Source: Tubiluchus corallicola (Eukaryota; Priapulida; Priapulimorpha; Priapulimorphida; Tubiluchidae). Taken from it: a stretch of DNA of 64,000 nt. The stretch lies in NCBI GenBank assembly GCA_030141605.1, contig JAQGDQ010000555.1, forward strand, positions 78,948 to 142,947. Direction: 5' to 3'. How positions within the stretch are numbered: position 1 is the first letter of the stretch; every line of letters starts with the position of its first letter. Of the stretch, positions 13,401-24,479 are shown one piece after another. The translations under genes and the position numbers were made by a program. The notes under the pieces are model-generated. The model had not been told where the DNA came from, made no database searches, and worked only from the letters and a program-made list of their open reading frames with translations.

Positions 13401-16400
13401 CTAAATTTGTGGAATCATAATGCCCTGTTCGTAATGGTTTAAATGTAGTTGAAAAAGTGGGGTAAAAATTCAGAGACCTCAAAGGTTAGACTTGTAACTG
13501 TCCAAATCAAATTGCTGTTGAGGCTGAAAAGTGTAGAGAGAGTTAGGTGAGGTGTCCCATGTTACAGAGTTTGAGCTGTAGAGAGAGTTAGGTGAGAAGG
13601 TTTGCCATCTTGCAGAGTTTGAGCTGTAGAGGGAGTTAGGTGAGAAGGTTTGCCATGTTGCAGAGTTTGAGCTGTAAAGAGAGGTAGGTGAGAAGGTTTG
13701 CCATCTTGCAGAGTTTGAGCTGTAGAGAGAGTTAGGTGAGAAGGTTTGCCATGTTGCAGAGTTTGAGCTGTAGAGAGAGTTAGGTGAGAAGGTCTGCCAT
13801 GTTGCAGAGTTTGAGCAAGCCACACGTCAATTATCACTGCATAAAAAATTGTTGCCACCCCAGCAAAAATGTAACAACAGCTTAGTGACTTTTCAGCTTG
13901 CTATGGTCACTTTAAAAGTATACATTTTAATGCATTTAATACTGTAAAAGCATTTATGATAATTAAATAATTGATGGCAACTATTGTGTAATAATTCTCA
14001 ACAGCAAAAATATTTGGAATATTGGAAATTGGAATACAAAGAATCATGTTCTTTGCACTTGACACAAAAACTGTGTGTTTGGAAATTGGAATACAAAGAA
14101 TTATGTTCGTTGCACTTGACACAAAAACTGTGTGTTTGGAAATTGAAATACAAAACTGTGTGTTTGGAAATTGAAATACAAAGAATCATGTTCGTTGCAC
14201 TTGACACAGAAACTGTGTGTTTGGAAATTGGAATACAAAGAATTATATTTGTTGCACTAGACACAAAAACTGTGTGTTTGGAAATTGGAATACAAAGAAT
14301 TATGTTCATTGCACTAGACACAAAAACTGTGTGTTTGGAAATTGGAATGCAAAGAGTTATGTTCGTTGCACTTGACACAAAAACTGTGTGTTTGGAAATT
14401 GGAATGCAAAGAGTTATGTTCGTTGCACTTGACACAAAAACTGTGTGTTTGGAAATTGGAATACAAAGAATTATGTTCGCTGCACTTGACACAAAAACTG
14501 TGTGTTTGGAAATTGGAATACAAAGAATCATGTTCGTTGCACTTGACACAGAAACTGTGTGTTTGGAAATTGGAATACAAAGAATTATGTTCGTTGCACT
14601 TGACCCAGAAACTGTGTGTTTGGAAATTGGAATGCAAAGAGTTATGTTCGTTGCACTTGACCCAGAAACTGTGTGTTTGGAAATTGGAATACAAAGAATC
14701 ATGTTCGCTGCACTTGACACAGAAACTGTGTGTTTGGAAATTGGAATACAAAGAATTATATTCGTTGCACTAGACACAAAAACTGTGTGTTTGGAAATTG
14801 GAATACAAAGAATTATGTTCATTGCACTAGACACAAAAACTGTGTGTTTGGAAATTGGAATACAAAGAGATATGTGCTGATGTTTTTTTTAATTTTGTAA
14901 ACTGACATTACTACCTGTGTAGAACTTTTCAAGTAGAATGTGCGGGGGGTGTCGACTGACTAAAGTCACAAAGTCACCAAATTCATACTGGTGCAATTAA
15001 TTTGAGAGAACCAATGAGTTGGTATTGGCTGTTGATGCACTGATCTCTTGTTTAATCAATTTCAGGTTTAAGTTGAATGTCTGGGACGTCGGTGGACAAA
15101 AGTCTCTGAGGTCTTACTGGCGTAATTATTTTGAGAGCACCGACGGGTTGATATGGGTTGTTGACAGTGCCGATCGACGTCGACTTGGCGATTGTAAGAA
15201 AGAACTGCATTCATTACTTGTAGAAGAGGTGAGTTATCCTAGCAATGGCCTATTTGCTTGGAAAGGGTCTTTAGAAGCTCGTGTTCAATACTGTAATTGT
15301 CTGTGCTCACTTATTTAGGATTTCTGTTAGTTTGTACTATTCATGTATCTTTAAATGTTTGGTTGTTTTACGTTCAAAATGGATTATCAAATAATCCCTT
15401 AGTAGAACAGTGAAAATGCAGGGTGCTCCAAGCCAGTGGCAGCTTGTGTATAGGTACTGTGGAACTACAGCTTTCCCTATTCTCTCTTGACATTATCAGT
15501 AATATTCAATATGATAAGATCTACTCTTCTTTAATTCCTTCTTTCTGCTTCTATGGAACCAGAGCACGTAATGGAACTGTGTTGTTCACTGGTCCAGCAC
15601 TGTGCATTTCATAGGTCCAGCAACATCATAATGGAACTGTGCTGTTCACAGGTCCAGCACTGTGCATTTCATAGGTCCAGCAACATCGTAATGGAACTGT
15701 GTTGTTCACAGGTCCAGCACTGTGCATGTCATAGGTCCAGCAACATCATAATGGAACTGTGCTGTTCACAGGTCCAGCACTGTGCATTTCATAGGTCCAG
15801 CAACATCATAATGGAACTGTGTTGTTCACAGGTCCAGCACTGTGCATTTCATAGGTCCAGCAACATCGTAATGGAACTGTGTTGTTCACAGGTCCAGCAC
15901 CGTGCACTTCATAGGTCCAGCAACATCGTAATGGAACTGTGTTGTTCACAGGTCCAGCATTGTGCACTTCATAGGTCCAGCAACATCGTAATGGAACTGT
16001 GTTGTTCACAGGTCCAGCACTGTGCATTTCATAGGTCCAGCAACATCATAATGGAACTGTGTTGTTCACAGGTCCAGCACTGTGCATTTCATAGGTCCAG
16101 CAACGTCATAATGGAACTGTGTTGTTCGTAGGTCCAGCACTGTGCACTTTATAGTTTCAGCAACATCATAATGGAACTGTGTTGTTCACAGGTCCAGCAC
16201 TGTGCATTTCATAGGTCCAGCACTGTGCCCTTCGTAGGTCCAAAATGTACCCTTCATGGGTTCAGCAATGTTGTGTTTGGCTGCTAGTAGCATCTGCTAC
16301 TAGGTAGAGAAAGTACTTTCCCTCACGCAGTGAGGTCAGTTGTCATGTGCTCAAACCCCGTGTACTGGAAATATTCTTGAACTACATCAGTTTAGGCTAT

Positions 16401-19400
16401 TCGTAAGCAAAATGTATTTTTATTTAGGATTTTATCAAATTATATACAAATTTTTTGTTTGCTTGAAATTCCAATTACAAATTACAACAATAAAATTACA
16501 TGTTTGTCTCATTTTACACTGTATTAAAACAGTGGTTAAACATTGTCTGAAGCAACAACCCCACTAATTTTAGCTACTAAATGCCACCATTACAAACTGC
16601 AGGTTATTATTAGGCAACAAAAGGGAAAAACGCTTGATACTAATACTGATGCTCTGTTTTGGAGCACAGGAATAATAATCCCAGATCTCTGGTTCAAATC
16701 CCGACTAGTCTACAATTTTTCAGCATTTTTTTTCTTTCTCCAATTTTTAACCCTCAATGGGAAATAATTGTTAAAAACGATCATCAGTGGTTTGTAATCA
16801 CTCCGCTAATCACAGTCATAATCTTGCTAATTAATTATGTTGTCAGCTGCCAGCTCATTTGAGAAAAGTGTTGACACCTGATACTAAAATTATTTCAGTT
16901 TCGGTAATATCCCTGTGCACAATACGTACTAGTAAACGTATACAATGTGCACATAGAAAACAACATATGTTTGCTAGACAGAAGTGGGGAGACTTTGAAT
17001 TTCAGTCTCGGTAATATCCCTGTGCACAATACGTACTAGTAAACGTATACAATGTGCACATATAAAACAACATATGTTTGCCAGACAGAAGTGGGGAGAC
17101 TTTGAATTTCAGTCTCGATAATATCCCTGTGCACAATACGTACTAGTAAACGTATACAATGTGCACATAGAAAACAACATATGTTTGCCAGACAGAAGCG
17201 GGGAGACTCTGAATTTGCCGATTCTCCATATTTTCCGATGCTAAACTAATACAGTAGACGCCATGTGTTAGAATCACGGTAATGTAGAATCAATCACCTA
17301 ATTGCCTCAAAAACGTCTAGTATGGGCCGCCCTATGCAAAATTGTAGAAAAGCTGTTGGCAATTAACTCTGCATAATTGATTCTATATTTTTACACATAG
17401 AGATATGCATGTGGTCACACTGATGTACGTAATGTAAACCCGATCGGCTCGCGAAATAACAGACTGTGTCCGTATTACATGAGAATTTTAACTGACCAAA
17501 TTTTGTCCGAATTTTCCGATATCCGCAAAAGTCTGGCAAACCACAACAATAAGCTTACAAGCATGTAATGAGAACATCCTAAGCACTGATGGATCACAGT
17601 AATAAGCTTACAAGCATGTAATGAGAACATCCTAAGTACTGATGGGCCACAATAATAAGCTTACAAGCATGTAATGAGAACATCCTAAGTACTGATGGGT
17701 CACAGTAATAAGCTTACAAGCATGTAATGAGAACATCCTAAGCACTGATGGATCACAGTGATAAGCTTACAAGCATGTAATGAGAACATCCTAAGTACTG
17801 ATGGGTCACAGTAATAAGCTTACAAGCATGTAATGAGAACATCCTAAGTACTGATGGGCCACAGTAATAAGCTTACAAGCATGTAATGAGAACATCCTAA
17901 GTACTGATGGGCCACAGTAATAAGCTTACAAGCATGTAATGAGAACATCCTAAGTACTGATGGGCCACAGTAATAAGCTTACAAGCATGTAATGAGAACA
18001 TCCTAAGTACTGATGGGCCACAGTAATAAGCTTGCAAGCATGTAATGAGAACATCCTAAGTACTGATGGACCACAATAATAAGCTTACAAGCATGTAATG
18101 AGAACATCCTAAGTACCATCCGACACTTAGGACACTAAGTTCAACTTTTTCTTTAGTTTTCTTTTTATTTATTTTTTTTCCTTTGAAACAGATTTTAATA
18201 TTTTATTTTAATGTGTTTGTTTGTTTGTTTCTAGAGACTAGCTGGAGCTACTCTCTTAGTATTTGCAAATAAACAGGATTTACCTGGTGCATTGACTGGT
18301 GATAATCTCAGACAGGTGAGTAAAGTTTTTCTCCGTGTTTGCATACCTGTTGAATAACTTTTGTAATTAAGTTGTTCTTTCTTAACTTACAATATTTTCT
18401 CATTAGATTGCTGTAGCACAAAATTTTAAATTTGCTTCGCTAGACCCGTTGTAATTTCATGCAAATCTTTATAATGTGTTTTATGGCAAAATGGTTTCTA
18501 GGGTGAGGACAAATGATTTCAAATTTTTTTCGATGTTCGATTTTAGCTGACAGTGTTCGATTTGATACAATTCAACTTCGATTTTTGGTGAAGAAGAGTT
18601 TTTCAACCTATGCAAGTGTATTTCTTGATTTGATTGTCAGTACGTTTATCCCTAACTCCAGTGCACTGCTAAATTACTTGCATTACAAGTATTAGCACAC
18701 TCAGTGAAAATTTTCAGCACAAAACTTCTTGAACTTGCGCCATCTTGTGCCGTCAGGTTTAATAAACGCTTAGTGCACATGGCTGTAGATGTTCTTGCAT
18801 TAAGGAAACCGAAGATTTTTTTGCCATTAAGCAGCGGTCCAACGTTGAGGATGGAAAAATTGAATTTTTAATCGTAGCAGCAAGCTGTTTTTCGATGTTG
18901 AAGAATTAAATGTTGATTTGATAGTTGCGCAATATTTGTTAGTACTCCAATTTCCTGTCCCTTTATCTAGACAAAACTTTGTTTATTATGAGATTATTTA
19001 CCCTGACTATGCTTGAAGGCAGTCAGAGTCAAGAAGTAGTCCAGTCACATTGTTTCTAATGCTAATTATTTGGTACCATGATTAAGTTCTTTGGAAAGTG
19101 TGTATGAAGAGTAGTAAAAACAATGGCAAAATATTTGATTTCTTAGCATTTGGCAGTCAGTAACTGCATTTTTTCTATGATTATGACATGAAACTTGATA
19201 ACTTTTTTCTCTAGTTCTTGGATTTGGATAGCATAGTAACACATCATTGGAACATTGTTACATGGAGTGTTGTTACTAATGATTCAATCACTTCGTGTTT
19301 TATTCTCTAGTTGCTGGATTTGGATAGCATAGTAACACATCACTGGAACATTGTTACATGCAGTGCTGTTACTAATGATTCAATCACTTCGTGTTTTATT

Positions 19401-19829
19401 CTCTAGTTGCTGGATTTGGATAGCATAGTAACACATCACTGGAACATTGTTACATGTAGTGTTGTTACCAATGATTCAATCACTTCGTGTTTTATTCTCT
19501 AGTTGTTGGATTTGGATAGCATAGTAACTCATCACTGGAACATTGTTACATGCAGTGCTGTTACTAATGATTCAATCACTTCGTGTTTTATTCTCTAGTT
19601 GTTGGATTTGGATAGCATAGTAACTCATCACTGGAACATTGTTACATGCAGTGCTGTTACTAATGATTCAATCACTTCGTGTTTTATTCTCTAGTTGTTG
19701 GATTTGGATAGCATAGTAACACATCACTGGAACATTGTTACATGCAGTGCTGTTACTGGAGATAATCTACTTCATGGTGTTAACTGGATTATTGATGACA
19801 TTTCTTCAAGGATATTTACCATGGACTGA
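10441..19829 (+). CDS. ARL2: ADP-ribosylation-factor-like protein 2 (Arl2), five coding exons
   Basis: Coding exons are 10441-10505, 12588-12698, 15066-15228, 18235-18315 and 19695-19829. All introns are GT..AG and the phases fit. The total is 555 nt, 184 residues plus TGA, exactly the Arl2 length. The start is [11 protein letters not shown]. Visible GTPase motifs are the P-loop GLDNAGKT (23-30), switch I Thr47, DVGGQ with Gln70, NKQD (125-128) and CSAVTG (157-162). In animals Arl2 is a cytosolic and mitochondrial small GTPase. It binds tubulin cofactor D and prenyl-cargo carriers such as PDE6D and BART, and so acts in tubulin folding and cargo release. Oddities are the minisatellite-filled introns and a decoy copy array directly before the last exon. 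A GTGAGT at 19835 just after the stop suggests a further 3' UTR intron. A possible UTR acceptor (TTTTCAG) lies just upstream of the ATG. Confidence 0.96.
13545..13815. repeat. 48 bp minisatellite in Arl2 intron 2
   Basis: About 5.5 tandem copies of a 48 bp unit containing GAGTTAGGTGAGAAGG and TTGCAGAGTTTGAGCTGTAG. Copies differ by a few substitutions. The unit is a multiple of three, so both strands show spurious open frames. Confidence 0.95.
14020..14878. repeat. 57 bp minisatellite in Arl2 intron 2
   Basis: About 15 copies of a 57 bp unit (landmarks GTGTGTTTGGAAATTGGAAT and TTGCACTTGACACAAAAACT). One early copy is shortened. Because 57 is divisible by three, long frames are open on both strands (298 codons plus, 278 codons minus). 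The array lies in an intron and shows no codon-like substitution pattern, so I treat these frames as non-coding. Confidence 0.95.
15552..16235. repeat. 60 bp minisatellite in Arl2 intron 3
   Basis: About 11 copies of a 60 bp unit (landmarks ATGGAACTGTGTTGTTCACA and CATAGGTCCAGCAACATC). AGGTCCAGCA occurs twice within each unit, so the unit itself may have arisen from a shorter repeat of about 30 bp. Confidence 0.96.
16284..16303. repeat. Perfect 9 bp stem palindrome
   Basis: CTAGTAGCA and TGCTACTAG are perfect complements separated by two bases. They are followed at 16321-16334 by a second small stem (CCTCAC/GTGAGG). This could be a foldback relic at the end of the 60 bp array. Confidence 0.6.
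16894..17214. repeat. 107 bp tandem repeat, three copies, Arl2 intron 3
   Basis: Three copies at an exact 107 bp period, nearly identical. Each contains GTGCACAATACGT followed after a short spacer by ACGTATACAATGTGCAC, an imperfect inverted repeat that could fold into a hairpin. Confidence 0.95.
17220..17535 (-). repeat. Interspersed repeat copy 2 (inverted relative to 9.4 kb)
   Basis: Reverse-complement homologue of the repeat at 9360-9720, sharing AATTGATTCTATATTTTTAC and CCTAATTGCCTCAAAAACG landmarks. It lies between two tandem arrays inside Arl2 intron 3. Confidence 0.7.
17543..18117. repeat. 53 bp minisatellite in Arl2 intron 3
   Basis: About 11 copies of a 53 bp unit (landmarks AATAAGCTTACAAGCATGTA and GAACATCCTAAGTACTGATG). 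Copies are almost identical, which implies recent expansion. It ends about 120 bp before the acceptor of Arl2 exon 4. Confidence 0.96.
19215..19694 (+). repeat. 96 bp tandem array of duplicated Arl2 exon-5 acceptor and exon start
   Basis: Five complete 96 bp units begin at 19215, 19311, 19407, 19503 and 19599, each directly after a CTCTAG acceptor. Each unit carries the first 63 bases of exon 5 (codons for [12 protein letters not shown] through AVT). About 33 bases of intron tail then end in the next CTCTAG. Read in the Arl2 frame, every unit diverges after the AVT-equivalent codon and stops at the TAG formed by the following acceptor. Use of any upstream acceptor would therefore give a 171-residue protein with an aberrant C-terminus. 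Only the sixth acceptor, before 19695, leads into the full exon. Confidence 0.95.
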
Positions 19830-20240
19830 ATGAGGTGAGTGTTGAATCTTCATTTTCATGTTCTTATGTATTATTGCTTTTACATTATTCCATGATTTAT
19901 GTCATTTGGCAGGCACTTATGAAGATGTGAACTGATTTATGATCTGCCACCATATGACACATGTGCTGCCATCTATAGTATATTTATTTATAAAACAGGA
20001 AATAAGATGTTGATATTTTGATGGTATATTACTCTTGTGACTGTTAGTCTGTGACTACTGTTTGTTAGTGAATTATAGGAAAACAACAACTACATCCTTT
20101 GTGTTTATTTAGTTGGTTATTAAGCAGAAGGAAAGGCATTTCCAATTAATATTTGAGTTTTCCTCGAAACAGCTACTGTAACAGCGAAATCCTTGTTCTT
20201 TGATCAATTCCGCCCTTGTAAACTAAGGTATTTTGTTAAG
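19830..20240 (+). other. Arl2 3' region, no other gene seen
   Basis: Sequence after the Arl2 stop. The strong donor-like GTGAGT a few bases after the stop suggests a spliced 3' UTR. No clear AATAAA was pinned down. Confidence 0.4.
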
Positions 20241-20243
20241 TTT

Positions 20244-20731
20244 TTACGCATAAATCTTAAGCTGGTGAATTAACACCAGCTGGAATGCAATGCTTTGTGC
20301 TTTCAGTGCATGTTCATTTTCATCATAACTCTCTGTGCACTGGTCTCTTCTCTTGTCTACTGCAGTAGTGAGCAAATCAACAGATCTCTGTTTTTCCGTT
20401 TTCCGACTTTCTATACGATTAATTCCCGATTCAGTGCTAGCTTGTAGATTCAATCAGTTTTTGTTAGATGAGTCTTGACAGTCTGCACCACTGGTTACAT
20501 TTGCAGACCAGGGAGCAGTCAGGTCATCTGACTCAGATGTGTACTGGCTTGAATAAGTACACAGCTATGTCGTTTAGTTTCTACTGAAACCTGATCTGTT
20601 GTTTCTACTGTAACAAGATCTGTTGTTTCTATTGTAACATGATCTGTTGTTTCTACTGTAACCTGATCTGTTGGGGGAGTTTCAGAAGCTGGTAACAAAG
20701 TTAGTGTTTCGGTCTTCAGTTGACGCAGGTC
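20244..20731 (-). pseudogene. Degenerate minus-strand coding sequence with TDxVTVET octapeptide repeats
   Basis: Read from an acceptor-like CTCTCCTAG just above 20731, the frame opens with DLRQLKTETLTLLPA and then four tandem octapeptides of the type TDQVTVET. These are encoded by a 24 bp repeat at about 20578-20671. The open frame shifts by one base near 20565, continues as SESDDLTAPWSANV, meets a TGA, and goes on in the same frame as a charged helical segment (20453-20244, SRKTEKQRSVDLLTTAVDKR). The C-terminal part is reminiscent of the helical tail of Myb/SANT- or MADF-type regulators, but this is a guess. One frameshift and one stop argue for a pseudogene or a misjudged splice pattern. 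It is convergent with Arl2. Confidence 0.45.
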
Positions 20732-20759
20732 CTAGGAGAGAAGCTAACAAAAACAAGGG

Positions 20760-22320
20760 CATTACACACATAATGTAAATATAACAAAAATGAGAGCAAT
20801 ATATGCAAGTATACGCCCATAGTAGAGAAAATCTTACAATAAATGAGGACATTACAAGATTAAAACAAGAATATTTCGAATAAAAGCAGTTATTAATTTA
20901 AAAAATTAAAAATGCTTCATGAAAACGAAAGACAATTGTAGAAACAAGTTTGCATCATCATGTGTACTTGCAAATAATTCTTCAGGGTTCTTGTAAGTAA
21001 AATTTTACTACTATGTAAAAAAGTAATAACTGTATGGATAACATCTCTTTTTAGTGATCATGATTCTACTGGAGGTTTTATTATCTTCATCTCTTAAACA
21101 CTATGCTTTTATATAAAAAAATTACATAACGTCAAGATAAAAGACAAAGTGAAAACTGTTGTTTAATTCTTTTTTTATTTACATACCATGTTTAGATTCG
21201 AAATACAAATTAGCATTGTCAGTCATTGTTGATATCAAAGTTTAATACTGTAGACTTGTACAGTAATGTTTGCACTTTGACAAAGATGACCAAAACAAGA
21301 CTCATAATGCAGGCTAGCATCACAAAAATTGATATGTTCAAGCTATTTAATCAAACAAATTATAAAAAACATTTACTGTAAATGATTAACGTTCTTGAGC
21401 GTTTTTAAGAATAAAACACCCATAAGTTATTATTTCCCAAATTTGTTATTTAATGCTAACAATGCCGATAATAATTATCCGTTTCAATAAAGAACAAAAG
21501 TTCCAATCAGATCTTATTCAAACTCATCTATCTTATTAGTCTGTTCGCCAATTTCGACTAGATAATAATACACGTTTTGGTTTCAGATTATAATGAAATC
21601 ATATGTCGCATTTTATCAACTTCAAACTTGCTTAGTTTTAAGAAACATTTAGCAATTATTAGAAACAGTTTAGCAGTTATATTAAACAGATAATTAAATC
21701 AACAATTAACGAAAATAGCAGTTTTAAACTGAAATAATAGTAACAGTACTTTACATTGAATTAAAAAATCATTACAATATATACAATATATACAAAAATG
21801 TTTACCAAGCTTTACCTTAAAAAGAAAGTAATACAAATTTCAATTTAAGTGCTGTATGACAGTAATGAATACATACCTATTTAGCGACATACAACTCATG
21901 TGAAAAACTGCAACCTGCGCATGCGTAGATTCAGTCAAAATGTCAAACTAAACGTGTAAATCTAGAACAATCAAATTCATTACAAAACCGAATAAACAGC
22001 AAATGAAATAAACGAGACATTGAACTATTATGTTGTATAATTAACACTTGCAAAGGTTGTCAAATTTCAATCTCACAGACTGCTTTGCATATTTAACTTA
22101 GGATCTCATCAAAAGAAAAACAACACAAAAATGTTCCACCCTAAGATATGTAAAAACAGCTGGCACTTTTGCTAATTTAGAAAAGCGCCCCATGCAAAAT
22201 TAAACATAAATGTTTAAGTTTATCGGTTCATATACTACAATTTTAAATTTGTAACTAGGTATTGTTAATGATCTAGTTATCAATGGAATCAATGTTCAAA
22301 CGTCAGTTACATACATCGAT
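20760..22320. other. AT-rich intergenic sequence
   Basis: No open frame or repeat of note was recognised, only poly-A/T-rich unique sequence. Confidence 0.5.
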
Positions 22321-22326
22321 AACGAT

Positions 22327-22833
22327 CAGTAGCGGCTCGTAGCTAAAATTAGTGGGGGTGCTGCAAAATTAAAATTTTTAGCCATTGTGTTAATACACTG
22401 TAAAACAAAACAAACATGTGTAATTATAATGTTGTAATTGTAATTTTAAACAAACGGACTAATTTGAAGATAACTTTGATAAACTCTTAAACAAAAAAAT
22501 GTTTTCTTACTAATAGGCTAAATTGCCTCAGCTTATTTAATGTTGTAATTGTATTTTTAAACAAACGAACTAATTTAAACATAATCTTAATTAAACTCTT
22601 AAACAAGAAATACTATTTTCTGACTACACGGTTCTAAAGCAGGTGACAATTGACAACACGTACTGCAATGAGCGACAGTACTCTTTCTACCTAAAGTACA
22701 GCGTCTTATCTCAGACATTCGCATGACCGCATGCGCACAGGAGCCATACAGCACATTGCTTTAGCTGTGAAGCAATAATCAAAAGTAATGAGTGAAAATG
22801 AGGTACAGCAGTACCTATATACGAGCCGTACTA
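22327..22833. mobile_element. Possible non-autonomous DNA transposon with short terminal inverted repeats
   Basis: The left end CAGTAGCGGCTCGTA at 22327 is matched by TACGAGCCGTACT at 22820-22832, the reverse complement with one base missing. Ends of the type CAGTGGCGGCTCG are common in hAT-like elements. No 8 bp target duplication was found. Inside are two copies of a segment with a 111 bp period (AATGTTGTAATTGTA at 22428 and 22539). Confidence 0.35.
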
Positions 22834-22839
22834 ATATGG

Positions 22840-23880
22840 ACATGAAAAACAGATCAAATAATAATTACAATATGATACATTCCAATTTTCCAATTCTTTT
22901 CCCCGTTTCCTTCATCGTTTTTTCTTTAGACGATTCTACTTTATCGCTACAATGAACAGAGGACAATCAAACCAAGATACTTCAAGCATCGAACAATATT
23001 TACATAGCATATTTTTATAGTCAAAAGCACACAATTTGAAAATAAAAGTCCTAAAACCCTTTCTTACCATTACAACATTTACAATTCAAAGTGCTTTACA
23101 AATACAAGATCAAAAACCAAGTTTATAAAAAGGCAGCTTAATCACAACTTAGTGACTTGTATTGACCAACAAGAGGACAAATACAGAGTGAGCCACGTAA
23201 AATGGCAACAAAAAATCCCCTAGCCATATTGCATTTGACTTACACTTGCTAGTGTTTCTCGCGCAATACGTTATTACATAATGCAACGTATTTCTCACAT
23301 TGTTTGTTAAACTAAGGTAAACATAGAAATAAACTAACTAGCAAAAACTAACATTGTAACACACCACGTAAAGTATTAATTACTCTAACGTGTACATTAA
23401 TGGTGCAAATAGGTATAGCAATTTTCAAAAATTAATGACATTTTTTACAAAACTACACGATAGTGTTGCCACACATTCATTCGTGTCATAGATTCTGACA
23501 CTTCATAGATCATAAGAATCTCTGCATTAAAGGCAAGCGGTAACCAGTTATTACCATACGTCATTGGGTTTCGGAACTTAACTGGACCATTCATATAGCA
23601 CCCCCATAGCCTAGTTGTTAGTTGGCTATTTCGTTATTTTGCTAGTCATAATCCAACAGTTTTGTTACATTTCTGTTAAGCTGCAAACAGAAAGAAGCAT
23701 ATTCCAATAGACAATATTTACATAGCGTATTTACGTTCGTGTGACTAATAAGCTTTTATGACATTTATATCATCTTAGTTCGCTTTTGTCACATAATATA
23801 CATAGAAACAATAATGTTAAGTACCGTTTTGCATGTAAGCAGGAACGTTTGTCATACGCTAATACGCTAGCCTAATGGTT
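22840..23880. other. AT-rich intergenic sequence
   Basis: No supported gene or repeat family was seen. Confidence 0.5.
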
Positions 23881-23884
23881 TGCT

Positions 23885-24475
23885 TTAGTAGAAGTTCTGG
23901 CTCACTTTTCCAGGAAGTTTAATCAGTTGCTTGCTTGCTGTTATGCCAGGGATGCAGGTACAGTACAGCAAGTACGTCACGATAGCAAGCGAGAGTTTGC
24001 AGACGAAACCACATGCCGGGAGTACGGTCACCACTAACAGTTCAAGCACATTGTATGAACAACACTGTATGCCCACACTGTATCTCTACACTAGGCAGAA
24101 GAGCTACACAAGCAGCCAACAGCTAGAGGGCAGAGGTCAAGTGACCCAACGGCCATGTGTAGAGGAGTAAATCTTCCAAATCAGGAGTGGAGCCCCGAAG
24201 GCGAACCAGTGCAGCATGCTCAATGACTCCAGCAGCTCCTGCAGCCAACCTGGTGCCAAACGTATCGCTCGGCTTTCCTTTGGACTACACCAGGGAGTAA
24301 GAGAGGGGGTTCCTGTTGTCTGGGCAACTCAGGATCTCCATACACCTTGCCCAGGCGTGCGCCCCGGAGACGTACTGCTCAGCCACAGTCGATGCTGCAA
24401 CTCCATCAATGTGATCAGTAACTGACTCTCTTGGTGCGAGAGAGAGAGAGAGGGGGGGGGGGGGAGGGGAGAGAT
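23885..24475. other. GC-richer block ending in a (GA)n/(G)n run
   Basis: This roughly 550 bp block is much richer in G and C than its surroundings and has short open frames on both strands without family features. It ends at about 24438-24470 with GAGAGAGAGAG followed by a G run. It may be a fragment of a mobile element or transferred sequence. I cannot assign it. Confidence 0.35.
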
Positions 24476-24479
24476 CACT

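Noticed and set aside
13479-13858. Minus-strand frames with [16 protein letters not shown]-type repeats
   Set aside because: By-product of the 48 bp minisatellite.
15553-16131. 192-codon plus-strand frame with [19 protein letters not shown] repeats
   Set aside because: By-product of the 60 bp unit being a multiple of three. It lies within an Arl2 intron.
16640-16710. tRNA-like B box (GGTTCAAATCCC) near 16691
   Set aside because: No matching A box at the right spacing and no cloverleaf could be built. At best a tRNA-derived relic.
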